Assembly (NCBI GenBank): GCA_025667525.1
Contig: CM046882.1
Span: 525,972,618-526,036,617 of the forward strand
DNA length: 64,000 nt
Origin: Glebionis coronaria
Lineage: Eukaryota; Streptophyta; Magnoliopsida; Asterales; Asteraceae
Reading direction: 5' to 3'
Shown here: positions 43,384 to 55,615 of the stretch, piece by piece
How the letters are laid out: each line of letters starts with the position of its first letter
Numbering within the stretch: the first letter of the stretch is position 1
The notes under the pieces: generated by a model
Databases searched by the model: none
The model's input: the letters and a program-made list of their open reading frames with translations, nothing else
What the model was told of the DNA's origin: nothing
Position numbers and translations under genes: made by a program

Positions 43384-46300
43384 TTATTGAGACCTCATAG
43401 ACTCTATTGAAATCACCCCATTCATGATTAACTTACGAATCATGCTATGTCTAACACCTAAGTGTCTAGACTTACCATTGTACATTTCACTATAAGCCTT
43501 AGCCAATGTAGCTGCACTATCACAACGGATAGATATGGGTGCCATAGGTTTGACCCACAATGGAACCTCAACAAGCAAGTTTCTCAACCATTCAGCTTCT
43601 TTACCAGCAGCTGCTAGAGCCACAAACTCAGATTCTATTGTTGAACCAGTAATGCAAGTTTGCTTCTTGGTTGCCCAAGAAATTGCACCACCCCCAAGAA
43701 GGAATACCCAGCTACTTGTAGATAAATTATCCTCAGTATTGCTGATCCAACTTGCATTAGTGTAACCTTCCAACATTGGATATCCAGTATAAGAAAGACT
43801 ATAATCCATAGTTCCTTTCAAATACTTTAGTACCATCTGAATAGCTTGCCAATGTTGAGTACTAGGATTACTAGTGTACCTATTGTAAATGCTATGTCAG
43901 GCCTAGTACTAGTCATAGCATACATCAAGCAACCAATCACCCTAGAATATTCAAGCTGGGAGACAGCTTGACCATTGTTAGGCATTAGTTTCTCACTTGT
44001 ATCCATAGGTGTACTCACTAGAGTACAATCAAAGTGATTGAATTACTTCAGGACCTTCTCAATATAATGAGACTGAGAAATTACAATACCATTCACTTTC
44101 ATGTTTAATCCTTATGCCAAGGATAATATCAGTCTTCCCCATGTCTTTCATAGAGAACCTTGATGACAAAAACTCTTTGGTTAAATCAACCTGAACTTGG
44201 TCAGTACCAAAGATTAGCATGTCATCAACATATAGGCAAATGATGGCTCCTTTATCAGATTTATCAAATTTGCTATATACACATTTGTCAGCTTGGTTAA
44301 GTAAATAACCATTTGACAAAACCACTTCATCAAAATTTTGATGCCATTGCTTAGGTGCCTGTTTGAGTCCATATAAGGACTTAAACAGTTTACGCACCTT
44401 ACCTTCATGACCAGGCATGATGAAACCTTGAGGTTGGTTCATATAAACCTCCTCATCCAGATCACCATTCAAGAATGTTGTCTTCACATCCATCTGATGA
44501 ATAATCAGATTATGAATATTTGCCAAGGAAATCAACATTCTTATGGTACTTATGCGTGCTACCGGAGCATAAGTATCAAAGTAGTCTCCATGACTTTTGT
44601 CTAAAGCCTTGAATGACTAACCTTGCCTTGGACTTTTCAATAGTTCCATCTACCTTCATCTTTATTTTGAAGATCCATTTGCATCCAAGTGGATTGCAAC
44701 CTGGAGGTAGATCAACCAACACCCAAGTGTTGTTGTCGATGATAGAGTCCATCTCATCATTGATTACTTCTTTCCAAAAAGAAACATCTTGGGACTTCAT
44801 TGCTTCATCAAATGTTTTGGGGTCATCCTCAACATTAAAGCAATAGGAGTATTGATCAGAGACCTCATCCCTTGTCCCTTCCACTAAGTATAGTTGAAAC
44901 TCAGGCCCAAAATTCTTTGGAATCCTTTGCATTGTGCTTCTTCTAAGCTCAGGCTCAGGTTGTTGAACCACAACCTCATCAGTGACCCTTTCAGGTTCCA
45001 CTGAAGCACCAATGTCCTCAGCTCCAATAGGAGTCCTAAGGCTTGGTCTAGGGACCGATGAGAACCTAGTCTCATCAAAGTTAGCATCCCTTGATTCAAT
45101 GATTGAGTTTATTGAAATTGTGTCATTAGGTTCAATAACATAGAACCTATAAGCCTTGGGATGCTCAGCATAACCAAAAAAGATGCATTCAATGCCTCTT
45201 TCACCCAAGGTTTTCACCTTTGGATCAGAGAGTCTTACAACAGCCCTACAACCCTAAACTTTGAGGTATTTCAAGTTTGGTTTCCTTTTAGTCCAGAGTT
45301 CATAAGGGGTAATCCTGTTCCTTTTATTAGGAACCCTATTTAATAAATATCAAGCTGTTAACATAGCTTCTCCCCAAAACCCTTGACTCAGTCCTGAGTA
45401 GGACAACATGGAATTAACCATCTCTTTTGGTACTCTATGTTTCCTTTTTGATATACCATTTTTTTGTGGGGTACAGGGGGTAGTAGTTTCATGGATTATT
45501 CCAACAGACTGAAAGTACAAAGCATCCATGTACTCACTTCCCTTGTCAGTCCTATATCTTTTGATTTGGAATCCTTGTTGTAATTCAACTTCAGTCTTAA
45601 ATACTTTAAATTTATCTAATATTTTATCCTTAGTATGCAACAAATAAACATATCAAAACCTTGAAGCATCATCAATAAGTGTTACCAAGTATTTCTTATT
45701 CCCTAATGAGGGAGTAGCATGCAAATCACATAGATCACTATGGATTAGCTCCAAGACTTTAGTTTCACGTTTTACATCCTGAAATGGTTTCTTAGTAATT
45801 TTATTCAGCATGCAAGTCTGACACTTTTCAGTGTCCATGTCAAAACCTGGGATTAACCCATCCTTAGACATATCTTGCATCCTTTTATAGCGAACATGGC
45901 CTAGCCTAGCATGCCATAGTGATGAATCATTCAGTTTAGTGGTGGTCATTAGGACAGAATAAACATTCATATTAAAATCAATATTAAGCCTAAACATTTG
46001 ATTACACAAATAGCCAAAACCAATAAACACACCATGTTTAGATAAAACAAATTTATTAGATTCAATCACTTGTTTATAACCACAATTATTCAAAACACTA
46101 CTAGAAACCAAGTTCTTCCTAATATTAGGAACATGCAAAACATTAAACAAAGAAACAATCTTTCCAGAACTAAACTTAAGATCTACACAACCACGTCCAT
46201 GCACTAGGTCTGTTGACTCATTTCTCATGTGAAGAATAGATCCATCATTCATTGACTCATAAGTCTTGAACCAACATCTATCTTTACACATATGAACAGT

Positions 46301-47284
46301 TGCTCCAGAGTCAACCCACCACGCAACATCGTCATTCTACACAAAATAAACTTCAGATACATATGTAACATAATAAATCTGGAGATATTCATTAAACATA
46401 TCCTGACCTTTCAATGTGTTGTTAGAAGCAATAACTGAACCATTTGTGCCTGATCCACTAACTTTGTTGCTAGTACCAACACCTTTGCAATCCCTTTTCA
46501 AGTGTCATGGTTTCCGACACTTCCAACAAGCCATTGATGACTTTTTATTAGGATTAGCTTTGGTGTTATCTTGATGCTTACGTTTGCCCATGTTGTAATT
46601 GTACCTGGAGGAGTTATTATGCTCCACCATATTGACAACTGATGAACCAGCAACATTGTTGCTCTTTGGATTGCCGTTATCATGCACCCTGAGGGATTCC
46701 TCAATTCGCAAATGACTTCCCATCTCACCAAAAGTTAACTCCTCCTTCTTATGTTTCAAGGTGTGCTTGAAATCTTTCCAAGAAGGAGGCAGTTTATCAA
46801 TGACACACGAGACCTAAATGGTCTCGTCCATGTTCATTTTGTGTTGTGTAAATCTACCAAGTATTCTAAGAAGTTCATTGTATTGTTCCATGACTAGTCT
46901 TGAATCAGTCAATTTGTAATTTGTGAAATCACTCACAAGGAACTTCTTACTTGATGCCTCCTCAACCATATATTTGGCTTCCGAGGAATCCCATAGTTCT
47001 TTACCAGATTCAAAATTTTGATACATATCAAACAAGGAATCAGACATACCATTGAGAATTATGCTGTAACACACATAGTCATCATTCTACCATTTGCTCC
47101 TTTTCCGTATCTCCTCCATGGTAGCATCATCACCACCATCAAGAATGGGAGTGGTTAGCACATATGCCACACTCATGGTAGAAAGAAGAAAGTGCATCTT
47201 CTTTTGCCATCTCCTAAAATCAACCCCTTCTAACTTGTCCAATTTGGATAAGTTAGACACCATATGCTTCATTGCTGCCGCCAT
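43384..47284 (-). pseudogene. Disrupted copia gag-pol
   Basis: The start Met at 47284 begins gag (HMVSNLSKLDKLEGVDFRRW), which continues in another frame (47074-46814). A zinc-knuckle start (CWKCRKP, about 46505) follows, then protease/GAG-pre-integrase (46291-45653, with SSLWHARLGH), integrase (45643-45350, IIHETTTPCTPQKNGISKRK with the last acidic residue changed), and the linker with RT N-terminus (45217-44576). RT proper follows (44538-44059, HQMDVKTTFLNGDLDEEVYM and YVDD), then RNase H (43836-43384, WATKKQTCITGSTIESEF). At least six frameshifts or stops separate these parts. The Met-to-LTR distance is only 28 bp, unusually short. Confidence 0.92.
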
Positions 47285-47312
47285 TGATTATCACAAAATA
47301 ATCTTCTTTGAT

Positions 47313-47989
47313 TGTTGGGGTTTGCTTCGTTTCAATAGGGTAAAGATAATCAACAGCCTAACTACGTACCAATGAATGGTTACCGAATATCACTTGAAGT
47401 TGTGTAATCACTTTCCAAAGAAGATTATTCGACCCTACGCCTGGGTCAACATGAATACCTCCTTGGGATAAAACCAAGTGTTTGTTCTTGTTTTAGGCAC
47501 AAATCAAGAATCCTACGCGATTAAGTGTTTATGTTTTTTTTGTGCGTTTCATCATGCAAGTGTGATCACTATATATAGTGATCCCATTCCTAAGTATGTA
47601 ACTCATAGTCAAAGGAATAATGAGTATTAATCGGCCTATTAATCTCATTATTTCCCACATGATTACATAGTGGTTACATGACCAGAATAATGGTCATTAA
47701 GTCAATCTTAAACCCCTTATGAAACGGTCAAAGTGGTTACAAGGATAACCCACCCACTGGTGACCTAGCCGCTGACAATGAAAAGCCTAGCCGCTGAAAA
47801 GGCAAAGCCTAGCCGCTGACAAGGAAAATCCTAGCCACTGACACAGGCAAAGCTAGCCCTTGACAGGAATCATCAGCAAACCACTACATTGAGTCCAGGG
47901 ATGTCAAGGACTTAATGGGTGTACACTCCGTACCTCCAAACCCATTTACAAGTATAATCATTTCCTAAAATTGCAATAAATTTCCAACA
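47313..47989 (-). repeat. Older copia 5' LTR
   Basis: 677 bp, partner of 42074-42772. The internal 22-bp repeat is present in about four degenerate copies at 47760-47850. Confidence 0.9.
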
Positions 47990-47993
47990 AAAG

Positions 47994-49835
47994 GTAGTAT
48001 ATTGTGTATTTGGGAGTTGGCCAAACTGGACTTTGGTCCAATGTTCTAGAATGGTGGAACCTCTCCAATCTCCCAAACTCTGTCTGCTAACTCGATAGGT
48101 TTTTCTGTTAGTTTACTAGATTGAAAGGTTGGGTTTTATAAACTCATATATAATAAGGTGCTCAAAAGAAGCAAACTTCCCCTTTTGTAAGAAAGCTAGT
48201 ATGGTTTAGAAGGGCTAAATGTTCCGTGTAAGGCGCGTGCTTGCATTTGGTTAGAGGGGTTGGTTTTTGAATTTTTTGTTGTAACTTTATCTACTTTTGC
48301 CTTGGCTTCTCGCTAGTTTCTTAATAATTTTCTTTGTTTTACGTTCAAAATAGATAATTAGATAATAGCAATTTCTCAGTAGATTATCAGTGATGTGTAT
48401 CATCAGCATATATTATCAAAGACGAAATTATAAAAGAATCACATTTCATTCAAGTTTTTGTTGGTGATTTTAGTGTCATCAATCATGTTGGTGTAATGGT
48501 AATTTACCCAAGACCAAAGGGTTTTCGAGTTAAGTTATAATGCAAGTTTGGAGGTGCGAGTGCATGCTTGTATAAACTAATTAACTTGAATTCGGGTATG
48601 AAAAAATGGAAAACATTGTGAATGTATAGTAAGTCAATGGGAATTCGTGTGTTAATAAAGTGCATATAGTGACAGATTCGTGGGTCACTATATGATCCAT
48701 ACACTTGTGTTTAACAATTACTGTTAGCGACGATTTTATTGTTACAAAATTGTTTCAAGACAAAAGTTCCCTAAGGAACTGACCAAAAAAACAATTTCCC
48801 TCCATCTTCACCGTCCATTTTAAAACAAATCGTACGGTTAGTATAACAAGAGGGGTATTTATGTAATTTTACATTATCACAAATAAAAAATCAAAAGGAC
48901 AACTTCCTTCCTTTTCATTCTCATCCACACATACTCCTGCTCCCGCTCTTAAAAAAACACACCCTTCCATTTACCACCTCCATCGTACGACCGCCGTCTG
49001 ACCCCACCGTTGTCATCCCCCGCCATCGACCGCACGTCACGGCCAACGGTATTGATGTATTAAACCCAAACAAAAAGAAGATAAGGACATCTACAAGTAG
49101 ATTCCTTTCGAGTTTGAGTAATTCGGCTTCGAATGTGAGTGTAAATACAAATGGTCAAAGCTGTTTGGGGTGCTTATGGTGTAAGTGGATTGAAGAAACA
49201 TATCCAAATCTTGGAGATCATCGATTTGATTACTTGGTAACTTTAAGAGTTTTCACAAACTTTTAAACTCTACTAGTCTAAGATCTGAACTCTTTCGTGG
49301 ATTCTTTTTCGTTGTAGTTAAGATTCGATAACGTTCGAATCGATACATGGATTGTTTTTATTAGCATGTGTATTGAAATGTGAATGTTTGAATATACATA
49401 TGATGTACCTATCTACTGAGGGTTGTTATTGTGTTTTGATATACTATCATATAAGTGGTTTGAAGTTGTTTTGGATTGATTATTATATAAGTTGATTTAT
49501 ATTGTCTTACCAATATTGCACAGTCAAGAGAAATTGGAGGCCTAAAACCATGTTCCATTTATGAAAGTGGTGCCACTAACTTTAGGCGAAAACTTTTAAA
49601 AATCCTGTTAAACTTCTTTAGTTAATGGTGTTGGTGACATCTCAAGACAGAAACTGAAAAAGTCTCGTTTGTCGTTGAATGAAATTTGACTTTGGCATTT
49701 GTTTATCTTTTATTTAAAGTTTTATAATCATATTTTTACCAAAACTATTAGGAAAATTATGATTCTGTTTTTTAACTGAACCAATTTTAAATGTTGTAAA
49801 CGGTTCATTCTCGAGTATACGAATTATACACAAAT
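47994..49835. other. Non-coding flank, no supported gene
   Basis: There is no ORF above 66 codons. At 48840-49020 GAGGGGTATTTATGTAATTTTAC is followed by a CCTCC/CACC-rich stretch reminiscent of the ends and leader of MULE-like elements, such as the one proposed at 29991. The rest is AT-rich and unrecognised. Confidence 0.4.
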
Positions 49836-50670
49836 TGTTTGTTGTCATTCATGTAAAATATATAAAACAAATGGCTTCTAAATTACATGTGGTTATGTTT
49901 GAAACACATGTAACTTTGCTTTAATTACAAGTTATTCGGTTATAATTAGATGTGATTTTGCTTGCATCATATGTGATGCAAGTATTTCGAAAGCTTAACT
50001 CCGAAACCCATCTTAAATGAATCACATGTGATTTTTTTATTCATGTAAAATTCATAAATCAAACTGGCCTTTGAATTATATGTGATTATGTTTGAATCAC
50101 ATATAATTTTGATTGAATTACATGTGATTCGGTGATAATAACATTTGATTTTTCTTGCACTGCATGTGATTCAAACATTTCGAAACCTTAACTTCTAACA
50201 CATTTTAAATGAATCACATGTGATTTTTTTGAATCACATGTAATTCAGTCAGTATGTTAAAATGTCTTTTTTCATTCATGTAAAATACATAAACCAAAAT
50301 GCCTTTGAATTACATGTGAATTTTGTTTGAATTACATGTGTTTCGGCGATAATTACATGTGATTTTACTTGCATTACATGCGATTCAAGCATTTCGAAAC
50401 CTTAAACATCTTCTAAGAAACCCACTTTAGATGGATCACATGTGATTTTGTTTCAATCACATGTAATTATGTCAATATATTAAAATGCTTGTTGTCATTC
50501 ATGTAAAATATATAAAACAAATTGACTTTATGAATTATATGTGATTTTGTTTGAATCACATGTAATTTTGCTTGAATTACAAGTGATTCGGTGATAATTA
50601 CATGTGATTTTATTTGAATTACAAAATAATTCATACCAAAATTAAAAGTAAGTCATCAAAATCACATGTA
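49836..50670. repeat. Four degenerate ~190-230-bp tandem repeats rich in ACATGT
   Basis: Each unit begins CATTCATGTAAAATA and contains several AATTACATGTGATT or AATCACATGTGATT palindromes, CGGTGATAATTACATGTG and CATTTCGAAACCTTAA. Units start near 49847, 50039, 50273 and 50496. No coding potential. Confidence 0.75.
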
Positions 50671-50781
50671 ATTTCTTTTGTTAATAACAATATCTAACCA
50701 ACTCCACAATAACAAAAAACAATTGTTCACAATAAAACAACATATATATTAAACTAATTGAAGGGCATCTTGTATTTGAAG

Positions 50782-50784
50782 TAT
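50782..50784. repeat. CACTA target site duplication, left
   Basis: TAT, repeated at 63213-63215. Three bases is the CACTA norm. Confidence 0.85.
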
Positions 50785-50813
50785 CACTACAACAATCCAG
50801 CCCTTCCCCAACG
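50785..50813 (+). repeat. CACTA left terminal inverted repeat
   Basis: Starts CACTACAACAATC. It pairs with 63184-63212 with three to five mismatches over 28 bp. Confidence 0.93.
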
Positions 50814-51206
50814 ACAAAATGTCGCTGGGGAAAACCCACTAAACGACAAAACGAGTCCGACGTGGCACCTTTGCTCGTAGAAATTTTGACCAAAGTATAT
50901 CGAAATGATTCCACAGCGACATATCGCTGGGGAAACGTTGACTAATATCTGACCAAATACTTCAACAAAAATGTAAGCGGGAGATTATCCCGCCCTGTTT
51001 TCCCCAGCGACATGTCGCTGGGGAAACCTTTTTCATAGACTAATCAGAGTGATTAGTGTTAATGAATTTTTTATTCAATGTTACAAAGTTTCCCCAGCGA
51101 CATGACGCTGGGGATACTTTCAGGATTCCCTCCAAAAAGATTTTCATTAACGCGCTTTTTTTACAAACGACAAACAAAAAGTTTCCCCAGCGACATGTCG
51201 CTGGGG
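50806..51206. repeat. Left subterminal palindromes (5 copies)
   Basis: Copies of CCCCAGCGACATGTCGCTGG(GG) lie at 50806-50830 (variant), 50911-50932 (variant), 51002-51023 (perfect), 51092-51113 (one change) and 51185-51206 (perfect), usually within TTT...AAA or ATAC flanks. CACTA elements have subterminal repeats bound by their TNPA-type protein; these are probably those sites. Confidence 0.85.
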
Positions 51207-51580
51207 ATACGTACAATGTTTAATATTCTATATGTAATGTGTATTTAAAATTTTAATATATATAAAAAAATATATTTCTTAAAATTTAAAATACTATTTT
51301 ACCATTAAAAAAATTTATATGTCTTTCTATGATAAAAAAAAAGTGAGAGAAATGGTTATATTTTCCCGCCAATGTTTTTCCGCCAAAAGTTAACATTCAC
51401 TGATAATTATTAACATTCATTGTTAATATTAATTTAAAATTATTAACATTCATTGAGGCTTACAAACAGACACGCCTAAACATAGCTTTATTCTACACGG
51501 ACACTTAAACACGCGCTTAATTAAACATGGATATTAAAACGATAATAGACTCATAAACACGAAAACAGATACATCATAAA
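51207..51580. other. AT-rich element interior before the GRF ORF
   Basis: No gene. At 51335-51395 it has AAAGTGAGAGAAATGGTTAT followed by TTTTCCCGCCAATG, repeated on the other side of the GRF ORF at 52140-52190. Confidence 0.5.
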
Positions 51581-52042
51581 CTAGTTCAAATGTATGTTCC
51601 CCATGTCATCGTAATGGTCGTGAAGTAGTGTAGCTGAATCCATTGTGTGCCTATCGCAATGTTTGTACAACTCTACTGTACTCTCAAGTACCTTTATCAT
51701 TCCATTCAAGCGCACACAGTTTACACACGTTGAAGAACTTGGAGAAGAAATTGGAATCGTTAAAGGTCTGGGAGAAGAGCATGGAGTAGAAAAGCTCGTT
51801 GAAGGTCTCGAAGAAGAGCTTGGAGGCGAAAAGCTCATTGAACCTCCAAGAGAATTGATTCGTAGTTGGACATTCAACTTTCCATAAAAAATTTTGCATC
51901 CATATGAAACTGGAGGTTCAGCCTGTGAACGTGGACAAGCATAGTACTGTCTACCAAAGGATTCAGTTTGCCATGATTTTCGAAGAACTACATCTCCATG
52001 TCCACACTTGCACGGAAAAGCTTCATGCTTCAACATCTTCAT
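51581..52042 (-). CDS. GRF-type zinc-finger protein, passenger of CACTA
   Basis: The 153-residue ORF encodes an N-terminal GRF zinc finger: CKCGHGDVVLRKSW (ligands C11 and C13), GRQYYACP (C36) and GCKIFYG (C49). GRF fingers bind single-stranded nucleic acid in host proteins such as APE2, NEIL3 and TOP3A; small stand-alone plant versions are frequent and often repeat-associated. Residues 65-105 are Ser/Pro-rich low complexity (four imperfect repeats of PSSSSRPSTSFSTP type). The C-terminal 45 residues (CVRLNGMIKVLESTVELYKH) look helical or coiled-coil. It is transcribed against the transposase genes. Direct repeats on both sides suggest it was acquired as a unit. Whether it aids transposition is unknown. 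Confidence 0.7.
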   Translation of the reverse strand: MKMLKHEAFPCKCGHGDVVLRKSWQTESFGRQYYACPRSQAEPPVSYGCKIFYGKLNVQLRINSLGGSMSFSPPSSSSRPSTSFSTPCSSPRPLTIPISSPSSSTCVNCVRLNGMIKVLESTVELYKHCDRHTMDSATLLHDHYDDMGNIHLN

Positions 52043-52195
52043 AATAACAATGTGTTTGTGATGATAAGTGTGTGTGTGTGTGTGTGTGTGATCTGCTGGT
52101 GGTTGTTATGATAAGGAGTGTGTGTGGTTGTCCTTTTATGGTAAAAAAGTGAGGGAAATGGTTAACATTTTCCCGCCAGTATTTTCCCGCTAATA

Positions 52196-54455
52196 TTTTG
52201 AACCCTATCTAATACATTGAACCTCTAATGTTGAACCCTATCTAATACATTGAACCTTTAATGTTGAACCCTATCTAATACATTGAACCTCTAATGTTGA
52301 AACCTATCTAATACATTGAACGTCTAATGTTGAACCCTATCTAATACATTGAAAATTTAATGTTGAACCCTATCTAATACATTGAACCTCTAATGTTGAA
52401 CCCTATCTAATACATTGAACCTATAATGTTGAACCCTAACTAATACATTGAACCTATAATGTTGAACCCTATCTAATATAATGAACCTCTAATGTTGAAC
52501 CCTATCTAATACATTGAACCTATAATGTTGAACCCTATCAATACATTGAACCTCTAATGTTGAACCCTATCTAATACATTGAACCTCTAATGTTGAACCC
52601 TATCTAATACATTGAACCTATAATGTTGAACCCTATCTAATACATAGAACCTCTAATGTTGAACCCTATCTAATACATTGAACCCATAATGTTGAACCCT
52701 ATCTAATACATTGAACCTCTAATGTTTAATCATATCTAATACATTGAACCTCTAATATTAAACCCTATCTAATACATTGAACTTCTAATGTTGAACCCTA
52801 TTTAATACATTGAACCTATAATGTTAAACCCTATCTAATACATTGAACCTATAATATTTAACCCTATATAATACATTGAACCTATAATGTTGAACCCTAT
52901 CTAATACATTGAACCTATAATTTTTAACCCTATCTAATACACTGAACCTATAATGTTGAACCCTGTCTAATACATTGAACCTCTAATGTTGAACCCTATC
53001 TAATACATTAAACCTATAATGTTGAACCCTATCTATTATATTGAACCTATAATGTTGAACCCAACCTAATACATTGAACCTATAATGTTGAACCCTATCT
53101 AATACATTGAACCTCTAATGTTGAACCTTATCTAATACATTGAACCTCTAATGTTGAACCCTATCTAATACATTGAACCTCTAATGTTGAACCCTTCTAA
53201 TACATTGAACCTATAATGTTGAACCCTATATAATACATTGAACCTCTAATGTTGAACCCTATCTAATATATTGAACCTATAATGTTGAACCCTATCTAAT
53301 ACTTTGAACCTATAATGTTGAACCCTATCGAATACATTGAACCTTTAATGTTGAACCCTATCTAATACATTGAACCTCTAATGTTGAACCCTATCTAATA
53401 CATTGAACCTCTAATGTTGAACCCTATCTAATACATTGAATCTATAATGTTGAATCCTATCTAATAAATTGAACCTATAATGTTGAACCCTATCTAATAC
53501 ATTGAACCTCTAATGTTAAACCCTATCTAATACATTGAACCTATAATGTTGAACCCTATCTAATACATTGAACCTATAATGTTGAACCCTATCTAATACA
53601 TTGAACCTCGAATGTTGAACCCTATCTAATACATTGAACCTCTAATGTTGAACCCAATCTAATACATTGAACCTCTAATGTTGAACCCTATCTAATACAT
53701 TGAACCTCTAATGTTGAATCCTATCTAATACACTGAACCTATAATGTTGAATCCTATCTAATACATTGAACCTCTAATGTTGAATCCTATCTAATACATT
53801 AAACCTCTAATGTTGAATCCTATCTAATACATTGAACATATAATGTTGAACCCTATCTAATACATTGAACCTATAATGTTGAACCCTATCTAGTACATTG
53901 AACCTCTAATTTTGAACCTTATCTGATACGTTGAACCTCTAATGTTGAACCCTATCTAATACATTGAACCTCTAATGTTAAACCATATATAATACACTGA
54001 ATCTCTAATGTTTAACCCTATCTAATACATTGAACATATAATGTTAAACCCTATCTAATATATTAAACCTCTAATGTTGAACCCTATCTAATACATTAAA
54101 CCTCTAATGTTGAACCCTATCTAATACATTGAACCTCTAATGTTGAACCCCACCTAATACAAAGAACCTCTAATGTTGAGCCCTATCTAATACATTGAAC
54201 CTCTAATGTTGAACCCTATCTAATACATTGGACCTCTAATGTTGAACCCTATCTAATACATTGAACCTATAATGTTGAACCCCATCTAATACATTGAACG
54301 TATGATGTTGAACCCTATCTAATACATTGAACCTCTAATGTTGAACCCTATCTAATACATTGAACCTCTAATGTTGAACCCTATCTAATACATTGAACCT
54401 CTAATGTTGAACCCTATCTAATACATTGAACCTATAATGTTGAACCCTATCTAAT
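52196..54455. repeat. 33-bp minisatellite, about 68 copies
   Basis: Unit TGTTGAACCCTATCTAATAC followed by ATTGAACCTCTAA, tandemly repeated with few changes. The commonest variation is CTCTAA against CTATAA. It is not telomeric: the plant telomere unit CCCTAAA does not occur in series. No conserved ORF crosses it. Confidence 0.95.
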
Positions 54456-55108
54456 ATATAAAACTTATTATTAATAATTTAAAACTAAATTACATAATGT
54501 TATATAAAAAATATACAATTATATAAAACTTATTATTATTAATTATCTAAAAGTTAAATATACAATTATATAATACGTATTATTATTAATCATTTAAAAC
54601 TAAATTACATAAATATTATATATAAAAAATATACAATTATATAAAACTTATTATTTTTAATTATCTAAAACTAAAATATACAATTATATAAAACTATTAT
54701 TATTAATCATTTAAAAGTAAATTACATAAATGGTATATAAAAAAAATATAAAAAATATAAAACTTATTATTATTAATTATCTAAAAGTAAAATATACAAT
54801 TATATAAAACTAAAATATACAATTATATAAAACTTTTTATCATTAATAATTTAAAACTAAATTAAATAAATGTTATATAAAAAATATATAATTATATAAA
54901 ACTTATTATTATTAATTATCTAAAAGTAAAATATACAATTATATAAAACGTATTATTATTAATCATTTAAAGCTAAATTAAATAAATATTATATATGAAA
55001 AATATACAATTATATAAAACTTATTATTTTTAATTATCTAAAACTAAAATATACAATTATATAAAATTATTATTATTAATCATTTAAAAGTAAATTACAT
55101 AAATGGTA
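54456..55108. repeat. AT-rich tandem repeats, ~115-bp period
   Basis: About five to six degenerate copies of a unit containing AAAACTTATTATTATTAATT, ATCTAAAAGTAAAATATACA and AATTATATAAAAC. Non-coding. Confidence 0.75.
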
Positions 55109-55117
55109 TAAAAATAA

Positions 55118-55332
55118 GTTTCCTCAGCGACATTTCGCTGGGGATACTTTTGTTTAATATTTTCAGAAATCCCGCCAAATATTTTCATTAACGCGCTTCT
55201 TTCACAAAACAACAAACTATGGGTTTCCCCAGCGACATGTCGCTGGCGAATGTTTGTTAATTTCAGCCACTAATATATAAGCTGGCACACACCGACATTA
55301 TATAAATTTTCCCCAGCGACATGTCGCTGGGG
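55118..55332. repeat. Internal copy of subterminal palindrome block
   Basis: Palindromes lie at 55122-55143, 55227-55248 and 55311-55332. The spacer TTTTCATTAACGCGCTTCTTTCAC matches the spacer at 51142-51166 between the subterminal palindromes, so about 120 bp of the left subterminal region is duplicated here, 4 kb further in. One more palindrome is at 55906-55927. Confidence 0.8.
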
Positions 55333-55423
55333 AAACGTTGACCAGTTTTTATCACCAGATAGACGAATAATAGAAACACATTCAACACCCATGTCTTATC
55401 TCTTTCTTTTCTCTGCGTAAAAA

Positions 55424-55615
55424 TACCACCACCATCACCCATCTCCATCACCACTGATAATCACCATCACCATCACGCATCTCCATCACTCCCACCATCA
55501 CCACTGCTAATCACCACCACCATCACCCATCTCCATCACTCCCACCATCACCACTGCGAATCACCCCCACCATCACCACTGCTAATCAACACACCACCAC
55601 CACAGCAGGATTTAT
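55424..55615. repeat. CACCATCAC-rich repeat
   Basis: Imperfect CACCAT/CATCAC triplet-based repeats with a ~55-bp higher-order unit (CACCCATCTCCATCACTCCC). It probably belongs to the leader of the transposase transcript. Confidence 0.7.

Larger units (their letters stand above)
42074..47989 (-). mobile_element. Older, disrupted Ty1/copia retrotransposon
   Basis: LTRs at 42074-42772 and 47313-47989 bound a broken gag-pol on the minus strand. AAAG directly precedes the left LTR and follows the right LTR; five bases match with one change. A polypurine tract GGGGAGGAT adjoins the 3' LTR at 42773-42781. The LTRs differ at roughly one base in ten over the first 200 compared, so it is far older than the 31592 element and is of another copia lineage. 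Confidence 0.92.

Noticed and set aside
52196..54455. Array containing AACCCTA, possible interstitial telomere
   Set aside because: The unit is 33 bp and lacks serial CCCTAAA; the telomere-like heptamer is incidental.
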